Shown one piece after another: positions 58,964 to 63,051 of a DNA stretch of 63,051 bases (position 1 is its first letter; each line of letters opens with the position of its first letter). The notes beneath the pieces were generated by a model. The model saw only the letters and a program-made list of their open reading frames with translations. It was not told the origin of the DNA and searched no databases. This DNA comes from Chitinophagaceae bacterium (GTDB taxonomy: Bacteria; Bacteroidota; Bacteroidia; Chitinophagales; Chitinophagaceae). The DNA lies in assembly GCA_947455215.1 (NCBI GenBank), contig CANGNA010000021.1, positions 1-63,051 of the forward strand, written 5' to 3'. The position numbers and the translations under genes are program-made.

Positions 58964-59446
58964 ATGAAAAAAGTAATCTTCCTGGCGCTTGTCGTTATCA
59001 CCATGGCACCGCTTTTATCCTGGGCTATCAGGGTAAAGAAAAAAGTAAAAAGTTCACCCATCATATCGGTGTCTATGCAGCGCACTGCCTGCTTTGGCAA
59101 GTGTCCTGAGTATATCATCAATATGGACAATAAGGGCAACGTTACCTATACAGGTATACGCAATACACCCAGCCTGGGGGTGTATAAAAAGAACATTGGC
59201 TACCCGGCTACCATGAACATATTGTACAGCCTGAACCAGAACCAGGTAGATACCTGCAGCAAGCTATACCAGGCCCGCATACAAGACCTGCCGGGCATTA
59301 TGTATACCATCACCTATAAAGACAGTTCAAAGCGGATACTGGGTGCGGAATTCGGCCCCGACTTTTTGAAGGAGACCGCAGAGGCGATGGATAAGATAGG
59401 CAAACCCACAGACAAGACCTGGAAGAGAGCAAAACACACTAAATAA
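58964..59446 (+). CDS. DUF6438 secreted protein
   Basis: 160 residues with an N-terminal signal or anchor (MKKVIFLALVVITMAPLLSWA). The family mark is RTACFGKCPEYIINMDNKGNVTYTG (about 41-66), with a CFGxCPxY pattern. Proteins of this group in Bacteroidota are small periplasmic proteins of unknown function; the Cys pair could form a disulfide or bind metal. Followed by a terminator, so single-gene. Confidence 0.88.
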   Translation: MKKVIFLALVVITMAPLLSWAIRVKKKVKSSPIISVSMQRTACFGKCPEYIINMDNKGNVTYTGIRNTPSLGVYKKNIGYPATMNILYSLNQNQVDTCSKLYQARIQDLPGIMYTITYKDSSKRILGAEFGPDFLKETAEAMDKIGKPTDKTWKRAKHTK

Positions 59447-59450
59447 AGCA

Positions 59451-59477
59451 AAAGAGGCAGAACGGCCTCTTTTTTTA
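59451..59477 (+). terminator. Intrinsic terminator after the DUF6438 gene
   Basis: AAAGAGGC (59451-59458) and GCCTCTTT (59465-59472), then more T. Confidence 0.9.
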
Positions 59478-59497
59478 TGCGGTAAACGTACCGTACC

Positions 59498-59627
59498 AAC
59501 CGTACTCATCGTACCATGGTACGGTTAGTACGGTTGTATAAGTCGGGCAGTAATATTATCATTCACTCCATTCGTACCTACTCGTACCATTCGTACCACG
59601 GTACGAGTAGGTACGAATGGTACGAAT
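59498..59627. repeat. Two GTAC-rich hairpins between convergent genes
   Basis: First: AACCGTACT (59498) with AGTACGGTT (59527), around a near-continuous stem centred on ccatgg. Second: a perfect 19-bp stem (59570-59588 with 59600-59618), followed by a further GGTACGAAT (59619-59627). Variants of CGTACC or GGTACG occur about a dozen times in 130 bases. The gene-free stretch 59447-59696 holds this and two terminators. Confidence 0.9.
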
Positions 59628-59635
59628 ACCCACCA

Positions 59636-59670
59636 AACAAAACAGGGACATCCCTTTGAGACGTCCCTGT
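59636..59670 (-). terminator. Intrinsic terminator of the large surface protein gene
   Basis: On the minus strand ACAGGGAC (59670-59663) pairs with GTCCCTGT (59649-59642), then TTTTGTTT. Confidence 0.85.
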
Positions 59671-59696
59671 GCTATACTATTCAATTAAGAATGCTG

Positions 59697-62600
59697 TTAG
59701 TTGCCTATGATGGTCACCTTGCCTGATATCTTACCATGTGCTGTTTGTACAGTTACAAAGTAGATACCTGCCGGCTGATCGAGGTGCATTTCAACCTTCC
59801 TGTTAGTAGAACATGGCACTTCCATTACCTTCTCGCCTACCATGTTGGTAACCATCAGTATGCCTTGCTCTGTAAAGTCTGAAGCAACATTTACAGTAAA
59901 GGCACCATTGTTCGGGTTAGGATACATGTTCATTTCCCTTACACCACCTTCGGTAATATTTTTGATACCAGTAGGAGTAGTATAATAAGTTTTCTGGAAA
60001 CAACCGTGGCGCGTAGTGATCACCCAATAGAACTTATTGGCCCAATCAGGAGCTGGGTTGTGGTAGCTCTGGTTGGTCTCACCTGCCAGCAGTGTAGAGT
60101 CGAGCGTCAACGCATCATCATAACCCCACTGGTAAGAACTTTCATCGCTCGGCGTGCAAGAGAAGTCTTCGTTAAAGTACCATACTTCAGGATGGTCAGA
60201 CACTGCACCGGTAACAACAACAGCGAAGGAATCGCGGCTGGTGCAAGTATAGCCAGCGTAAGATGCGGATACATATACCCATGCCAGACCAGGATTCTGA
60301 TCGAAGTTCACAAGACAATACTGGTCTGTAGAACCTGTAGCCCATACTTCGGCATTACCACTGCTCCATGCATAGTTGATACCTGTTGGTGGCAATGCAG
60401 ACACACCAAAGTTCTGATACATGGTACCCAGGCATACAAACGGCGGTGATGTAGTAGAGATATGCGGCGGTGTTGGTGGTGCAGGCTCTACCCTTGCATG
60501 CACGGTCTCTGTATTCACACAACCGGCAGCATTAAGCGTAAAGTTATAATTGACCTGTACCGGTACTGATAATGTAGATACAAGCGTCTCACTGATAACA
60601 TAAGAACCATTATTGGTTGCAGGAGAGATACCTGTTACCGCAGGCCTTGTCCATGTAAAGATGGTACCTTCTGTTGCACTTGATGCTATGTACAGCACAG
60701 GCGCACCGGAACATATGGTAATGCTGGTATCGGTAGACAATACTGGTAAAGGCTTAACCGTAAGCACTACGTTCTGCGGATTATCGCAACCCAATGCAGA
60801 TACCGTGTATACATAAGTAGCATAAACTGTATCAGGGCTTGCGCTGGTCAGCACTTCGTTGATGCCACCCACGCCGCTGTTGGTTGCAGGTGTTATCAAT
60901 GGTACCGCTGCCCTCGACCAGCTGTAGGTAGCACCAGCAGAAGATGAAGCAGGCGTGTAAATAAATGCCGACCCACTACATACTACGCCTGTGGAGGCAC
61001 TGGATAATGTTGGCAGCGGGTTGACCGTGATCGTATCCATTACAGAAGCAGAACCACAGATGTTGGTAACTGTATAGCTGATAGCACCCACACCTGCTGT
61101 TACACCTGTCACTCTACCAACAGACGTAACAGTGAGCACCGCAGGATCAGATGTAGACCATACGCCGCCTGATGTAGTATCAGTAAGTGTTACCGACTGG
61201 CCAACGCACAGTGCAGTTACCGGGTTAGAGATAAAGCCAGCCACCGGCAGCGGGTTAACACGCACAGTATCTGTAGTATCGGCAGTGCCGCAGAAGTTGG
61301 TGAACGTGTAATGCACCACTACCACGCCCGTATCTACCGGCGTCAGCACACCATTGGTATCAATAGTAGCTACCGCCACATTGTTAGAGGTCCATACACC
61401 ACCCGTCACTGTGTTGGTCAAAGAGATAGTTGAGCCGATACATGCAAATGCCGGGCCGGAGATAACACCTGCAGAAGGCGTACCAATGATAACCAGCTGG
61501 TGCGGCTCAGACGTATCAGTACCACAAGAGTTGGTGTACAGGTACAATATGGTATCTATACCTGTTGCCAAAGGTGTAACCACACCAGTGGCGCTTATGG
61601 TAGCCAATGTTGTATTAGTGCTTATCCAGGTACCGCCCGCTACAGGGTTGGTCAATGTTATGGTACCGCTGGTCAGGCACATAGTATCTGCACCATGTAT
61701 CGTATCAGCAAATGGCTGAGGATCGATGGTTACCACAAATGAATCGTAAGCTGTACCGCATGAGTTGGAAACTGTATACACAGCAGTATCTACGCCCACA
61801 CTCACACCGGTAACCTGGCCAACTGTAGCAATAGTAGCATGTGCATTGGTCATAGACCATGAGCCGCCTATTACTGTGCTGGTAAGCGTGAGCGTTGAAC
61901 CGATACATATGTTAGTGGCAGTACCCGTAATGGTACCTGCATCAGGCAGCGGATTAACGGTGATGGTGATCACCGTATCAGCAGTACAACCTGCGTTCGA
62001 GCCTGTAACTGTATAAGTAGCTGTATTGCTGCCAGAGAAGGTAACAAGACTACCGGTAGAGGCACTCAGGTCAGCACCGGGGCTCCAGCTATATGTTGGA
62101 TAACCTAAAGCAGACAATGTCGTTGTTTGACCCGCACACAGTGTAGTAGCTCCAACTGTAACCACTATAGCAGGTGCCGGTGTTACGGTGATCACAACAA
62201 TACCGGTATCACTACAGCTACCTGTTGTACCGGTAACTGTATAAGTAGTAGTGGCAGTACCAGAGAAAACAACACTTGCACCTGTAGTAGCATCTATGCC
62301 GGTAGCAGGAGACCAGCTATAGGTAGTGCCACCGATAGCAGTAAGCGTGGTGGTAGTACCCTGGCATATTGTGGTATTCGCCGCAGTGGCAGATACTGAA
62401 GGTACCGGGCTTACTGTTACAGTTACCGTAGCAGTGTTCACACAGCTGTTAGCATCTGTACCGGTAACGGTGTAAGTGGATGTTGAAGTACCGTTGAATG
62501 TAGTTGTCGCAGTATTCGTAGTGGTAATACCTGTAGCCGGAGACCATGTGTAAGACGTAGCACCGCCTGCTGTAAGTGTGCTTGTGCTACCCTCGCATAT

Positions 62601-63051
62601 AGCTGTTGGCGCAGCGTTAGCGGTAACGTTTGGCAAGTTATTTACGTTCACTGTAACCGTGCTTGTATTGCTACAGCTGTTACCATCGGTACCTGTAACT
62701 GTGAAGATAGTAGTACCAGACAATGTGTTTGTAGTTACCGGAGTACCTGTTGTGCTCACCAGTGATGCAGATGGGATCCAGCTATAACTGATAGCAGTTG
62801 CCGATGAAGCAGACAGTGTTGTTGACTGACCTGCACACAATGTAGTAGCACCTGCACTTGCAGCAACTACAGGCAAAGCATTTACTGTAACTGTTACAAT
62901 ACCTGTATCAGTACAGGTACCATTTGAACCGGTTACTGTATAAGTAGTAGTAGATGTACCGGAGAAATTAACGCTGGCACCTGTAGTAGCGCTGATACCA
63001 GCAGCAGGAGACCAGCTATAGGTAGCGCCGCCTGTTGCAGTAAGCGTTGTA
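59697..63051 (-). CDS. Giant Ig-repeat surface protein with T9SS tail (5' end outside window)
   Basis: The frame is open to the right edge, so the protein is longer than the 1118 residues visible; an internal ATG at 62876 is not a credible start. From the visible N-terminal side: five PKD-like units of about 78 residues (recurring YSWSPATGI and TYTVTGT), then four BIG2-like units (recurring GGVWTSNNVAVATIDTNGVL), two units with a YTPASSSAGATYSWSR pattern, and a final region with Trp/Tyr-rich sequence. It ends with a T9SS type A domain (MNMYPNPNNGAFTVNVAS to GKVTIIGN). It is probably an adhesin-like surface protein. Convergent with the DUF6438 gene. Confidence 0.9.
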   Translation of the reverse strand, partial: TTLTATGGATYSWSPAAGISATTGASVNFSGTSTTTYTVTGSNGTCTDTGIVTVTVNALPVVAASAGATTLCAGQSTTLSASSATAISYSWIPSASLVSTTGTPVTTNTLSGTTIFTVTGTDGNSCSNTSTVTVNVNNLPNVTANAAPTAICEGSTSTLTAGGATSYTWSPATGITTTNTATTTFNGTSTSTYTVTGTDANSCVNTATVTVTVSPVPSVSATAANTTICQGTTTTLTAIGGTTYSWSPATGIDATTGASVVFSGTATTTYTVTGTTGSCSDTGIVVITVTPAPAIVVTVGATTLCAGQTTTLSALGYPTYSWSPGADLSASTGSLVTFSGSNTATYTVTGSNAGCTADTVITITVNPLPDAGTITGTATNICIGSTLTLTSTVIGGSWSMTNAHATIATVGQVTGVSVGVDTAVYTVSNSCGTAYDSFVVTIDPQPFADTIHGADTMCLTSGTITLTNPVAGGTWISTNTTLATISATGVVTPLATGIDTILYLYTNSCGTDTSEPHQLVIIGTPSAGVISGPAFACIGSTISLTNTVTGGVWTSNNVAVATIDTNGVLTPVDTGVVVVHYTFTNFCGTADTTDTVRVNPLPVAGFISNPVTALCVGQSVTLTDTTSGGVWSTSDPAVLTVTSVGRVTGVTAGVGAISYTVTNICGSASVMDTITVNPLPTLSSASTGVVCSGSAFIYTPASSSAGATYSWSRAAVPLITPATNSGVGGINEVLTSASPDTVYATYVYTVSALGCDNPQNVVLTVKPLPVLSTDTSITICSGAPVLYIASSATEGTIFTWTRPAVTGISPATNNGSYVISETLVSTLSVPVQVNYNFTLNAAGCVNTETVHARVEPAPPTPPHISTTSPPFVCLGTMYQNFGVSALPPTGINYAWSSGNAEVWATGSTDQYCLVNFDQNPGLAWVYVSASYAGYTCTSRDSFAVVVTGAVSDHPEVWYFNEDFSCTPSDESSYQWGYDDALTLDSTLLAGETNQSYHNPAPDWANKFYWVITTRHGCFQKTYYTTPTGIKNITEGGVREMNMYPNPNNGAFTVNVASDFTEQGILMVTNMVGEKVMEVPCSTNRKVEMHLDQPAGIYFVTVQTAHGKISGKVTIIGN

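Noticed and set aside
59697-63051. Repeated blocks considered as a CRISPR array
   Set aside because: Repeats are in frame, about 230 bases long and encode Ig-like domains; there are no short identical repeats with unique spacers.
1-63051. Search for tRNA, rRNA, transposase, integrase and phage genes
   Set aside because: None was recognised; the hairpins are not accompanied by any transposase in this window.

Overview
The window is chromosomal DNA of a Bacteroidota bacterium, most like the Chitinophagaceae or a near relative. I infer this from four secreted proteins with C-terminal type IX secretion (T9SS) sorting domains, a GldE gliding-type protein, a DUF4175 protein, a GH3-family protein, several SpII lipoproteins, split transketolase, and promoters of the Bacteroidota form TTG-N20-TAnnTTTG. 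I saw no rRNA, tRNA, CRISPR array, transposase, integrase or phage gene. Most of the window is ordinary chromosome, with many small structured repeats between genes.

Layout. 1-6.4 kb: the start of transketolase, lipoproteins, a STAS-like protein paired with a PAS histidine kinase, and a dense cluster of short hairpin repeats, including a partial tandem gene duplication. 6.5-17.7 kb: a very long DUF4175 membrane coiled-coil protein, two tandem thioredoxin-like proteins, a GH3 acyl-amido synthetase-like enzyme, a secreted protein with a possible caspase-like His/Cys dyad, and a potassium channel. 18-25.4 kb: a LytS/LytTR two-component pair, a pirin-like protein, a T9SS-exported intradiol dioxygenase-like protein, and a giant propeller sensor kinase. 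25.6-32.6 kb: mutY, a glycosyltransferase, gldE, then two T9SS cargo proteins. 32.7-35.5 kb: ferredoxin, phosphoglycerate kinase and a 50-residue membrane protein.

35.6-48 kb: a glyoxalase-fold protein, a BlaI/BlaR1 pair with a striking double operator, then housekeeping genes (rsmI, purS, pssA, a GT39-like membrane protein with TPR, a DEAD-box helicase), a pair of related small membrane proteins, and pyrR-pyrB. 48-57.3 kb: the cell elongation pair mrdA-rodA, a metallo-beta-lactamase-fold hydrolase, YdeI-like and DUF4256 proteins, an esterase, a possible degenerate peptidase, a short-chain dehydrogenase and an LUD-domain protein. 57.5-63 kb: a phosphopantetheinyl transferase overlapping a GNAT acetyltransferase, a DUF6438 protein, and the C-terminal part of a very large Ig-repeat T9SS surface protein that runs off the right edge.

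The least explained signal is not a gene cluster. It is the intergenic hairpin population: short palindromes whose arms differ from copy to copy yet stay self-complementary, sometimes nested in one another and lying at the ends of a gene-fragment duplication. All functional calls are from reading motifs; no database search was possible.
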